Positions 56,613-63,873 of a DNA stretch of 64,000 nucleotides are shown piece after piece; position 1 is the stretch's first letter, and every line of letters begins with the position of its first letter. Made by a program: the position numbers and the translations under genes. Source of the stretch: Methylococcaceae bacterium (GTDB lineage Bacteria > Pseudomonadota > Gammaproteobacteria > Methylococcales > Methylomonadaceae); contig JADKAL010000002.1 in assembly GCA_016715325.1 (NCBI GenBank), positions 434,001 through 498,000 on the forward strand, given 5' to 3'. Under the pieces are notes generated by a model, which saw nothing but the letters and a program-made list of their open reading frames with translations, did no database searches and was not told where the DNA came from.

Positions 56613-57623
56613 CTATTCAATATTACATTGTGTCGTATTTGCGCCATTAAGCTTAGCAGCAAAAGGAGCTAGGTGATCCGCTGATAGGTGTGCGTAGCGC
56701 CGTACCATTTCGGAACTTGCCCAGCCACCCATTTCCTGAAGCACATATAACGGGGTTCCGCCCTGGATGTGCCAAGATGCCCAAGTATGTCTGAGCGAGT
56801 GCCAGCAAAAGTCCTCAATATCCGCCCTTTTTAAAGCTTTGCGCCAGGCTCTTGAAGATGGCTGCAGTATAGGATGGCTTTTGTAAGTAAACACCCACTC
56901 ATTGCTTTTTCCGCGCTGCATCTCCAAAATAGCCATTGCGTCATCATTTAGGGGAACAGGAATGGCTTTTCGTGCCTTGGCTTGGTCTGGGTGCACCCAG
57001 GCCAGCCGCCGCACCAAGTCAATCTGATTCCACTGTAGCTTAGTTACATTCGCTGCCCGCAGACCAGTTGCCAGGGTAAATCCCGCCATAGCTGCCAGAT
57101 GCTCTGGCAATTCGGCAAGCAACCTTGCAGCCTCTTCACGCGTTAGGTAACGCACACGCAGCTTTTGCTCTTTCAGCATCCGAATGGCAGGAGGTTTATC
57201 GAGCCATTCCCATTCCCTTGCCGCTTTCCGCAAGATCGCCCGGATCAAAGCAAGATTCCTATTAACGGTAGCATTGCTGCAACCGCTCGCAAGCTTGGCT
57301 TCAATTATCCGCTCAATCAACGAACGGTTTATATCCTCAAGCGGTTTGCCGTTTAGGAATTTATCCAGCCAACGCAACTTACCAGCATCTTCCCAAGCTG
57401 TTGTTCGATGGCTGGTTTCTTTTCCCCACCTGACAACGGCCTCATTCCAGGAATACTTAGGCTTCTCCCCCAGCTTGGAAATCCGCCACATTTCACCTTT
57501 TAGTTTGTCGTGAAGTTCTTGGGCTTGGGTTTTGTTTTCGGTCTCAGTAGATCGTCGTATTCTCTGGCCATTTGGCGTTGTGAAATCGATCCACCAGATG
57601 TTTCCTCTTTTAGCAAGTGACAT
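56613..57623 (-). CDS. Tyrosine site-specific integrase
   Basis: A 336-residue phage-type integrase. N-terminal arm-binding ('GNIWWIDFTTPNGQRIRRST') and SAM-like core-binding domains are followed by the catalytic domain with Arg in 'ATGLRAANVTKL', 'HSLRHTWASW' (His-x-x-Arg), His in 'EMGGWASSEMVRRYAHLS' and the nucleophile Tyr in the same stretch (R-R-Y-A-H). A strong GGAGG precedes the ATG. It points towards the adjoining tRNA-Lys 3' end, so it probably integrated this element there. It overlaps the helix-turn-helix gene by 124 bases. Confidence 0.92.
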   Translation of the reverse strand: MSLAKRGNIWWIDFTTPNGQRIRRSTETENKTQAQELHDKLKGEMWRISKLGEKPKYSWNEAVVRWGKETSHRTTAWEDAGKLRWLDKFLNGKPLEDINRSLIERIIEAKLASGCSNATVNRNLALIRAILRKAAREWEWLDKPPAIRMLKEQKLRVRYLTREEAARLLAELPEHLAAMAGFTLATGLRAANVTKLQWNQIDLVRRLAWVHPDQAKARKAIPVPLNDDAMAILEMQRGKSNEWVFTYKSHPILQPSSRAWRKALKRADIEDFCWHSLRHTWASWHIQGGTPLYVLQEMGGWASSEMVRRYAHLSADHLAPFAAKLNGANTTQCNIE

Positions 57624-57832
57624 AAGTCCTCCTTCTGAATTGTTGTCACTCGCAACGCTTGCCGCGGAATATGATACAAGCTCCGCAGGTAGTTTGCGAG
57701 ATCATCGTCAATAAAAACCCACCGCCGTCCAGCTTTTGCGCCGGGAATAATACCTTGCTTCGTGCGCGCTCTAACTTCCTCGGGGTGCATGTGGAGAAAG
57801 TCGGCGGCTTCTTGCAAAGAGAAGGTTTTCAT
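57500..57832 (-). CDS. Helix-turn-helix excisionase-like protein
   Basis: About 110 residues. An N-terminal MerR/excisionase-type winged helix ('FSLQEAADFLHMHPEEVRAR', then 'GIIPGAKAGRRWVF') fits AlpA/Xis-like DNA-binding proteins that direct excision. The start at 57832 (MKTFSL) is chosen because it follows the upstream stop; an ATG at 57856 overlaps it. The last 124 bases are shared out of frame with the integrase start, which would couple Int and Xis synthesis. Confidence 0.75.
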   Translation of the reverse strand: MKTFSLQEAADFLHMHPEEVRARTKQGIIPGAKAGRRWVFIDDDLANYLRSLYHIPRQALRVTTIQKEDLCHLLKEETSGGSISQRQMAREYDDLLRPKTKPKPKNFTTN

Positions 57833-57834
57833 CT

Positions 57835-58098
57835 TTAAGTTACCAGTTGAGTACAACGTTCAGAGAGTGTCTTTTTTTTGCTTTGTTGGGTGCGATAGGT
57901 TACTTGTTGGGCTCCATTAAATTTGTCACAACATAGGACATTGCCGTCCAGGTGCGTGATAATGAAATTAATAATCGATTTGCTACGAGTCGCCGATAGA
58001 ATATTTTTGAGCGCATCATTTCGCTTGGTCGTTCCTGTTAGAGCTTGCCATAGGCGTTCAATAATTTCGATGACCTTTGGGTCGTCTAGGGGTGACAT
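57835..58098 (-). CDS. Small hypothetical protein of the integrated element
   Basis: An 87-residue frame upstream of the excisionase-like gene on the same strand, with 'VIEIIERLWQALTGTTKR' and 'SIINFIITHLDGNVLCC'. No family recognised and the ribosome-binding site is weak. Its stop lies just before the next start, which favours a real operon member. Confidence 0.45.
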   Translation of the reverse strand: MSPLDDPKVIEIIERLWQALTGTTKRNDALKNILSATRSKSIINFIITHLDGNVLCCDKFNGAQQVTYRTQQSKKKTLSERCTQLVT

Positions 58099-58275
58099 AG
58101 CTTCGAGACCGAGCCCACGTTCCAGTTTATATTTTCGTATTTACTTTCAGGTTCCAGTGTTTCGTCTTGATGATGTGGTTTTGGCATATAGTCTTTGCAA
58201 CAGTCAACCAGTTAAATGCATTATTTCATAAAAATGGATATAACGAAATAAATATTTAACGATATTTGTTGATTT

Positions 58276-58485
58276 TTAGTTTTTATCCATTTCTTCATGC
58301 TTCTTTTGTTCGGTTTGTAATGGTGGATTCCGTGTCGGATGGCAGCATTTGTGGCTACCGATCGTATTCTTGAGCGAACTCTCTTTTGCTTGTAATCCGT
58401 AAAGACCTTTAACAATCGTCGTCTGTTCAAGCCCGTATCTAAGATTGGCTAGAGCAAGGCTGCATCCAGCGCATCGACAACCCAT
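58276..58485 (-). CDS. Possible small Cys-rich protein
   Basis: A 69-residue frame with 'MGCRCAGCSLALANLRYGLE' and a second Cys pair in 'GSHKCCHPT', preceded by AGGA four bases before the ATG. The Cys/His spacing could bind zinc. An overlapping frame on the same strand (58221-58430) is the competing reading. No family recognised. Confidence 0.35.
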   Translation of the reverse strand: MGCRCAGCSLALANLRYGLEQTTIVKGLYGLQAKESSLKNTIGSHKCCHPTRNPPLQTEQKKHEEMDKN

Positions 58486-58501
58486 ATTCCTAAATCAAAT
58501 A

Positions 58502-58514
58502 TTTAGCAGCTATA
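58502..58514. promoter_or_regulatory. KorB operator-like site upstream of trfA
   Basis: TTTAGCAGCTATA differs at one arm base from the IncP KorB operator TTTAGC(G/C)GCTAAA, apart from its central base. It lies in the gap between the divergent small genes and trfA, where KorB control is expected in an IncP-like replicon. Confidence 0.5.
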
Positions 58515-58746
58515 TTTTCTGATATTTTATTGACTCCTTAGCTGTAATGTAAGATACTCGTTAATAATTTATACAATCATTATATCGATTATAATTTGTT
58601 TTGATTGTTTACACAATAAGTGCAGCCAGCGAAAATTTCTTACCTCACCTAGCAAGGTGCGTCCCATGACTGATGATCCCTATCAGAAAAAATTAATGTG
58701 TCATTTACAATCCTCAATTAGATATAACTGACCTTGCAATGTTGCC

Positions 58747-59588
58747 ATGAACATCAGTGAAAACGCCTTTCAACAGCGTATAGCTAGTCTAGGCAAGCAT
58801 GCTATTGCCAGAGCCAGTGATAGCAAAGTTTATCAACTTCCCATATGGCCAGAGCCAACCAGGGGATACCCAACCCAGTATTGCGCGGGGCATTATTCGC
58901 CGCCGTACAGGGTAAAAACAGGGCGGTTTTTCAGCGCGAGCTATTGGCTTGTCAAAAAGGACTGCAAATCCGCTTTACCGGGATTCAGCTGGACCAGTCA
59001 GACCTGGATGTGTGGGAACAGGCATTACATTTAGCCAGGCTCCATCCCTTAGGGACACGTTGTGAATTTTCCGTGTACGGTTTTTTAAAGGCATTAGGCC
59101 GTAAAACAGGGAAAAGCGAGCATGAGTGGTTAAAGAATTCATTTGCGCGGCTGATGGGTTGCGGGGTTGAATTATCCGACCAACAAGAACGGAAAACCTA
59201 TGGCGGGAGCTTGTTGGAGTTTATGCGGGATGACCTAAGTGGTCGTTATGTGGTTATTTTTAATCCCAAGATACTCACGTTCTACGAGGGTGGTTGGACG
59301 GCAATAGATTGGCAAGACCGGCAGCTATTACGAGGAAAACCCCTCGCGCTATGGTTGCACGGCTATCTAGCAACCCATGCGAAACCGTATCCTATCAAGA
59401 TAGAGACCATCCGCTCGTTTAGCGGCAGCAGCAATAAGGAAATTAGATGTTTCAAAAGGAAGTTGGCTACCGCTTTAAACGAACTCAAAAAAATAGAATT
59501 TATTATGGGGTTTGATATTGAGGGCGATAATGTCATCATCAACAAACCCCCTACGCCATCGCAACAGCGTCACCTTATCAATCAATAA
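58747..59588 (+). CDS. trfA: TrfA-family plasmid replication initiator, frameshifted
   Basis: A Rep protein of the IncP TrfA family, which binds iterons to open the vegetative origin. The N-terminus reads from the ATG at 58747 ('KVYQLPIWPEP'). From 58856 on, the family core continues in another frame: 'GIPNPVLRGALFAAVQGKNR', 'LDQSDLDVWEQALHLARLH', 'GSLLEFMRDDLSGRYVVIF', 'LRGKPLALWLHGYLATHAKP'. One G missing at about 58854 (GAGCC for GAGGCC) would give 'PIWPEANQGIPNP', matching RK2 TrfA. Repaired length is about 280 residues, like the short TrfA form. Iterons follow immediately. Confidence 0.87.
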
Positions 59589-59602
59589 ACACCCGCCCTT
59601 TT

Positions 59603-59753
59603 CACGGGATACGGGGCACAAAATCACGGGATACGGGACACGCTATTCACGGGATACGAGGCACGGACACGGGATACGGGGCACCGATTTCACGGGATAC
59701 GGGACACGCCATTAACGGGATACGGGGCACGCATTTCACGGGATACGAGACAC
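59603..59753 (+). repeat. Seven iterons of a plasmid replication origin (oriV)
   Basis: Seven direct copies of the 17-mer CACGGGATACGGGGCAC, with small variants, start at 59603, 59625, 59648, 59668, 59691, 59714 and 59737: a period of 20-23 bases, mostly 22-23, or about two helical turns. Directly after (59821-59860) is an AT-rich stretch with repeated CTAATC(TTT) units, like a DNA-unwinding element. Position just downstream of a TrfA-family Rep gene makes this a replication origin with Rep-binding iterons. Confidence 0.88.
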
Positions 59754-59868
59754 CAAAAATCTCAATGCTTAGGCTTGAAGCCCTTGTCCAGCAAGCCTTA
59801 CAGGAGAACGTGAAAATTGGCTAATCTTTTTCTAATCAATATCTAATCTTTCTTTAATCATCGGGCTT

Positions 59869-60228
59869 ATGAAAACTATAAAATCAGCGAAAATCTATCA
59901 GTTTCCTCGGTTCGACCGAGCCGGTGCGATATCTATCGACTCTTCTTGGAACGCATTGAATGCCAGCAAGGGCTCTAGACAAGCCCATAAAACAGCAGCG
60001 TGGAAAATGATACTGCACTGGCCAATCGGGCTTGTCTGGTTGTTGGTGGGTATGCTCTGGCCTTTCCTAAATTGGATGGGTGCCATGGATGTGCTTTTCC
60101 AATGGTTAAGGGTCTTGTGTTATTCAAACTCCCCTGACGTCCACGCGACCCTGCAGGCAGGGATTCATACGGCGTGTTATCTTCTGCTCTCAGCATTTGT
60201 TTATCTTTATAGGCCCAGCGTGTTTTGA
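59869..60228 (+). CDS. kleE: KleE-like plasmid stable-inheritance protein
   Basis: A 119-residue protein with one or two membrane segments near residues 50-68 ('LHWPIGLVWLLVGMLWPFL') and 97-112. The order 'KIYQFPR' at the N-terminus, 'WPFLNWMGAMDVLFQWLRVL', and a late hydrophobic segment ending 'YLYRPSVF' matches KleE of IncP plasmids. Kle proteins belong to the stable-inheritance region; the mechanism is unclear. It sits between oriV and korA. Confidence 0.68.
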   Translation: MKTIKSAKIYQFPRFDRAGAISIDSSWNALNASKGSRQAHKTAAWKMILHWPIGLVWLLVGMLWPFLNWMGAMDVLFQWLRVLCYSNSPDVHATLQAGIHTACYLLLSAFVYLYRPSVF

Positions 60229-60247
60229 AAGTTGAATCGCCTTAAAA

Positions 60248-60260
60248 TATAGCGGCTAAA
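60248..60260. promoter_or_regulatory. KorB operator-like site in korA promoter
   Basis: TATAGCGGCTAAA matches 12 of 13 bases of the IncP KorB operator TTTAGCGGCTAAA, and lies 111 bases before the korA ATG. Together with the KorA site 20 bases further on, it repeats the paired operators of the IncP korA promoter. Confidence 0.65.
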
Positions 60261-60280
60261 GAATTGACTTGTTATTAATC

Positions 60281-60290
60281 GTTAGCTAAA
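60281..60290. promoter_or_regulatory. KorA operator-like site in korA promoter
   Basis: GTTAGCTAAA contains the palindrome TTAGCTAA of the IncP KorA operator (TTTAGCTAAA). It lies upstream of korA, next to a KorB site, consistent with autorepression by both proteins. Confidence 0.62.
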
Positions 60291-60370
60291 TTGTTGCTTA
60301 ATCGCCGGTTCTTCACCGTTTTCCAAAAACAGGGCGTTGAAGCTTGGTTGATACACCAAAGGAATTGTTA

Positions 60371-60667
60371 ATGAAACGAATGACCAAGGCACAATTCATG
60401 CACGCAGCCAGCACGTTAAGTATGGGGAAAAACTCCCTGGAGATAGCGGAGGGTGTCCTGGTAGACGGAAAATCCCAAGTCGGTTACGCCAAGGCAAAGC
60501 AGATCACGCCGGGAGCCGTATCACAGATTGTGAACCGGTTATGGAAAACGCATCTAAGGGTCATCAACATCCCAGACAAGTTCGTGGAGGTGACGGCGGT
60601 CCTGCCAGAACACCAGGCATTCATCGTGAAGCAGTGGGAAAAAGAAGCCCAAAGAAGTGTCAAATGA
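60371..60667 (+). CDS. korA: KorA/TrfB-family transcriptional repressor
   Basis: A 98-residue DNA-binding repressor very like KorA of RK2: 'MTKAQFMHAASTLSMGKNSL', 'EIAEGVLVDGKSQVGYAKAK', the helix-turn-helix 'ITPGAVSQIVNRLW', and 'VTAVLPEHQAFIVKQWEKEA'. The start at 60371 follows AAAGGA. KorA coordinately represses replication and maintenance genes. The stop overlaps the korB GTG start. Confidence 0.9.
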   Translation: MKRMTKAQFMHAASTLSMGKNSLEIAEGVLVDGKSQVGYAKAKQITPGAVSQIVNRLWKTHLRVINIPDKFVEVTAVLPEHQAFIVKQWEKEAQRSVK

Positions 60668-61727
60668 AAACCGTACAAAAGTAAAAGACAGGCAAAACCT
60701 CATCTTTGGCACACTATCCTCTCAACGACCCCCACAAACAGGACCCATGGCAACCCACAAAAAAGAACTCCTTGATTTAGAACTCAGCCTGATTGATGAA
60801 GATCCCAAGCAACCGAGACGTGAAGATAATCCAGGTTTTTCAGAAGAAAAAATCAACGAGCTGGCGAGATCAATTAGCAGGCGAGGCGTAAAAACCCCCA
60901 TTTCAGTGCACAATCATCCGGAAAAACCAGGCCGGTTCGTCATCAACCACGGTGCACGGCGCTTTAGAGCCTCTAAAATTGCCGGTAAAAAGACCATACC
61001 CGCACTAATCGATAACGATTACACCAGCGCTGACCAGCTGACTGAGAATCTGCTCCGTGAGGGCAATACGCCGTTAGAGATTGCCGCAGCTATTGGTGAA
61101 TTCCTTAAAAAAGGCATGAAGAAAAAAGAAATAGCCGAAAGCATTGGCAAAACGGCAGGGTATGTGACGCAATACGCTGCGCTATTGAAACTGCCGAAGT
61201 CGATTGCCACGGCCTTCCGTAACAACCGGATTACCGATGTGACGCTGACTTATGAATTGGTGCAGCTGCACCGTGACTACCCCGATGAAGTCGATACGTG
61301 GGTCAACGATGAAAACCAGGAGTTCACCCGTGCTTCCATGAGATACCTGCGTAATTACCTGAGCCATAAATCGGAGGAAAGCAACCTGGAGTCCGATTCG
61401 CCAGGGGGTGATTTGTCATCGTACGGGAGTGACGGCACGGAACTTGACCAGGATACCGGCGCAGCACTTCAACCCACTGGCTCCGACGGGGAGCATGGCT
61501 TAGATGAGACAGGCGGCAGTAAAAAAGCCAGGCACCAGGCCGTTCCAGGCAAGCTTAATAACGTGATTGTGAAGGTCTTGCACACTAATCGGGTTGCACG
61601 GCTAATGCTGGATCGCAGGCCGCCGGAGAAAGGCTATGCGTGGTTAAAATATGACGATGACGGCAACGAATTTGAAGTGACATTGCGGGATGTCCAGCTG
61701 ATTGCTGTCGAAGAGGGTGAATTGTGA
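60657..61727 (+). CDS. korB: KorB/ParB-family repressor and partition protein
   Basis: A 356-residue ParB-family protein: ParB motif 'RFVINHGARRFRASKIAGKK' (about 95-114), helix-turn-helix 'MKKKEIAESIGKTAGYVTQY' (about 152-171), and a C-terminal SH3-like dimer domain ('GYAWLKYDDDGNEFEV'). KorB represses IncP genes at OB sites and serves as partition protein with IncC (ParA). In RK2 incC lies between korA and korB; here korA directly overlaps korB and no ParA gene is seen. The GTG at 60657 is the likely start; an ATG at 60747 is possible. Confidence 0.9.
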   Translation: MSNENRTKVKDRQNLIFGTLSSQRPPQTGPMATHKKELLDLELSLIDEDPKQPRREDNPGFSEEKINELARSISRRGVKTPISVHNHPEKPGRFVINHGARRFRASKIAGKKTIPALIDNDYTSADQLTENLLREGNTPLEIAAAIGEFLKKGMKKKEIAESIGKTAGYVTQYAALLKLPKSIATAFRNNRITDVTLTYELVQLHRDYPDEVDTWVNDENQEFTRASMRYLRNYLSHKSEESNLESDSPGGDLSSYGSDGTELDQDTGAALQPTGSDGEHGLDETGGSKKARHQAVPGKLNNVIVKVLHTNRVARLMLDRRPPEKGYAWLKYDDDGNEFEVTLRDVQLIAVEEGEL

Positions 61728-62074
61728 AACAACGATTACTGGTAATGAATGGCCAGTGCGCCATGCAGCAAGAAGACCAAGGCCAGTGGCGTAACGTCAA
61801 GGTTGAAAAGGCCAGGGGCGTTAAGCCTGGCATATACAATATTTATTTGGCAACCCCGGCGGACAAGTCAAAAGAACATTCTGGCGTTATCTTGTATGCA
61901 GACAAAACGGCCATCTATCAACAAGTAGGGAAAGGGCAATATATCAGCCATGATCGGGCAGATTTTGTAAAACCGCCGGAACCTGGCGCGGCTAAGCGCA
62001 TAACCTATGCCGCTGATGGCAAAGCCGTAGTTGCTGAAGCGACACTTGCACAAAAACAATCACGGAAAATTTAG
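61724..62074 (+). CDS. KfrB-domain protein
   Basis: A 116-residue protein whose C-terminal half ('YLATPADKSKEHSGVILYAD', 'YQQVGKGQYISHDRADFVKP') matches the KfrB domain found in IncP upf54/kfr regions and in large plasmid proteins. It overlaps the korB stop by four bases and a KorB-like operator lies across its own stop codon. It probably belongs to the plasmid maintenance region; role not known. Confidence 0.65.
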   Translation: MKQRLLVMNGQCAMQQEDQGQWRNVKVEKARGVKPGIYNIYLATPADKSKEHSGVILYADKTAIYQQVGKGQYISHDRADFVKPPEPGAAKRITYAADGKAVVAEATLAQKQSRKI

Positions 62075-62082
62075 CTGCTAAA
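62070..62082. promoter_or_regulatory. KorB operator-like palindrome before kfrC-like gene
   Basis: TTTAGCTGCTAAA has perfect arms TTTAGC/GCTAAA and differs from the KorB operator only at the central base. It spans the stop codon of the KfrB-domain gene and lies 281 bases before the next gene, whose promoter it may control. Confidence 0.62.
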
Positions 62083-62362
62083 TGGTTCTAGTTTAACGAC
62101 AGAAGGGTGTTATCAAATATCCCTGATTTATGAGAGGAAAGAAATAAATGTCTTCCCGCACGTTCCGCTATTTGGTAAAAAAGAGCGCATGTTCCAACCC
62201 CTAAACATAGCCAAACTAGAGTAGAAAGGCTTTTAACAAGTAATTAAAAATATTGGGGCATAATTTATTATTTCGATATAATAATGAATAGAGGGTAATT
62301 TCTTGAGACAATGCATTGACCGTTAAATTTTTCAGGTTATAGCAGCAGAAGGAGGTTTCCAA

Positions 62363-62974
62363 ATGAATACACCAACAATGAAGATTAGCGTTGCTCCCTT
62401 ATCAAGGGCGAATAATGCTGAAAATCAGGATATGGCTGTTGCCGATGATTTGCTCAATGCTGCCCAAGATGCTGGCCGTGAGCAGCAGGCACTGATGGAA
62501 ACGGCTAATTCCGAACAAGTGTTATACCAAGAAATGTTAGAAATATACCTGCAAACGAAGCATGACCAGGTTGAGAGTATTGAGGTCAAATTAGGAAGCC
62601 TCATTGTCCAACAGCAAGCCCTATTACAGCAATCCGAGGCCAAAAAGCCGGGATTGTTATCAATGCCAAATACTAAACATCAGTGGGCCGTTCGGCAATC
62701 TCGGCAACAATCACGGTTACACGTTTTACATAATCGCCTGGATATTGTTCGTGAGCTTAAAGAAGGCATGGGGGTGCATTCGGCCAAACTGGAAGAATTA
62801 GCTGAGCGTAAATTAAGGAAATACGATCCTACTCTAGCCCAAAAATGGGATGCATCGTTAGAAGCACATCGCAAGCACCAAGCATTGCTAAGGAAACAAG
62901 ATCAAGAAAAAAAGCGTGTTGATAGTGTCGGTGTTGGTCTTTCTCTCCGTCTTTCAAAATCAACTATCCGGTAG
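62363..62974 (+). CDS. Coiled-coil protein, KfrC-like by position
   Basis: A 203-residue helical, charged protein with long coiled-coil stretches ('LYQEMLEIYLQTKHDQVESI', 'VRELKEGMGVHSAKLEELAE'). The start has a textbook AAGGAGGT seven bases before the ATG. Location after a KfrB-domain gene and a KorB-like operator suggests equivalence to IncP KfrC, but sequence alone does not prove this. Confidence 0.6.
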   Translation: MNTPTMKISVAPLSRANNAENQDMAVADDLLNAAQDAGREQQALMETANSEQVLYQEMLEIYLQTKHDQVESIEVKLGSLIVQQQALLQQSEAKKPGLLSMPNTKHQWAVRQSRQQSRLHVLHNRLDIVRELKEGMGVHSAKLEELAERKLRKYDPTLAQKWDASLEAHRKHQALLRKQDQEKKRVDSVGVGLSLRLSKSTIR

Positions 62975-63176
62975 AAGAATTAATAGCTTGCGTGTATAGA
63001 TTCCGCGGCAATTTAGTCTACCGAATCTGGTTGAAATTCTAATCGTATTACCAGTGTGAAAGGCGGTTCACGGCCAAATCCAGCCGCTTAGATATTTCAA
63101 AACCTGACGATCAGAAACTGGTGAACGGACATTCAAGTCTTGTTAGCAGGGACAGATAGATTCTCTGATTAAACGA

Positions 63177-63626
63177 TCATTTCAGGTTTTCTAATGGTAT
63201 TTTTGGATTAGGATCAATTGTCGTTAGCCCTAACAACATATCGGCCAAAGTTGCTGAATCCAATATATCTAAATAAGCGTTCCCCGCTCGTGCAAATAAG
63301 TGCTTTAATCCGCAATTTGGCAGTAACCGACAGTGTTGTTGGGAAGGATCAAAACACTCTACCCAATTAAAGTGATTTTCCATGCTACGTACCACATCGC
63401 CAATGTTTATCAATTCCGGTGCTTGTTGCAAAGCCAAGCCACCACCTTTCCCGCGTGTGGTTTTCACAAATCCTTTGCTACCCAGTTGATGAACGACTTT
63501 CACTAAATGATTACGGGAAATATTAAAGAAATCGGCAATTTCAGTAATGGTCGTTTGCTTGTCCGGTGACCTTGCAAGATAAATCAATACCCTGAGTGCG
63601 TAATCTGTATAACTGGTAATTTGCAT
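63177..63626 (-). CDS. nsrR: Rrf2-family nitric oxide-sensing repressor NsrR
   Basis: A 149-residue Fe-S regulator of NO stress genes. Winged helix-turn-helix: 'QITSYTDYALRVLIYLARSP', 'ITEIADFFNISRNHLVKVVH', 'TTRGKGGGLALQQ'. Cluster ligands: Cys in 'ECFDPSQQHCRLLPNC', spaced 8 and 6 residues, as in [4Fe-4S] NsrR. The ATG at 63626 is chosen; the frame's extension to 63767 crosses the operator and is not coding. The perfect palindrome at 63659-63681 lies 33 bases upstream. Whether it is part of the integrated element is not determined. Confidence 0.9.
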   Translation of the reverse strand: MQITSYTDYALRVLIYLARSPDKQTTITEIADFFNISRNHLVKVVHQLGSKGFVKTTRGKGGGLALQQAPELINIGDVVRSMENHFNWVECFDPSQQHCRLLPNCGLKHLFARAGNAYLDILDSATLADMLLGLTTIDPNPKIPLENLK

Positions 63627-63658
63627 GTTGCTTACTGTTGGGAAAAGAATTAAAGTAT

Positions 63659-63681
63659 AAGATGTATTTATATTACATCTT
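63659..63681. promoter_or_regulatory. NsrR operator
   Basis: AAGATGTA (63659-63666) and TACATCTT (63674-63681) are perfect inverted 8-mers around TTTATAT. This matches the established proteobacterial NsrR site, AAGATGCATTT with its complement. It lies just upstream of nsrR, consistent with autoregulation, and could also act on the divergent gene starting at 63874. Confidence 0.78.
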
Positions 63682-63873
63682 CTGTAAAAAGCAAATTGCT
63701 GTCTGTAATCGTAAAGATTAAATCCGAAACCATGAATATTTTCAACGCTCGATTCTGAAGATAACACCTAGTTGGGAATAACTCTTGCCGCACCTTTGAG
63801 TGTTGAAAAAGTGCCGTTAAGCATTGCTAAATCCGAGTTTAATTTAGTTTGATAAACAGTATGGGGTATTCGT

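Noticed and set aside
59603..59753. CRISPR array
   Set aside because: The repeats are 17-mers with 3-6-base spacers, far too short for CRISPR, and adjoin a Rep gene; they are iterons.
63627..63767. Longer NsrR N-terminus
   Set aside because: The extension would cover the NsrR operator and promoter; NsrR proteins begin at the chosen Met.
62975..63873. Right attachment site of the tRNA-Lys element
   Set aside because: No copy of the tRNA 3' end could be found by eye between 62975 and 64000, so the right boundary is left open.
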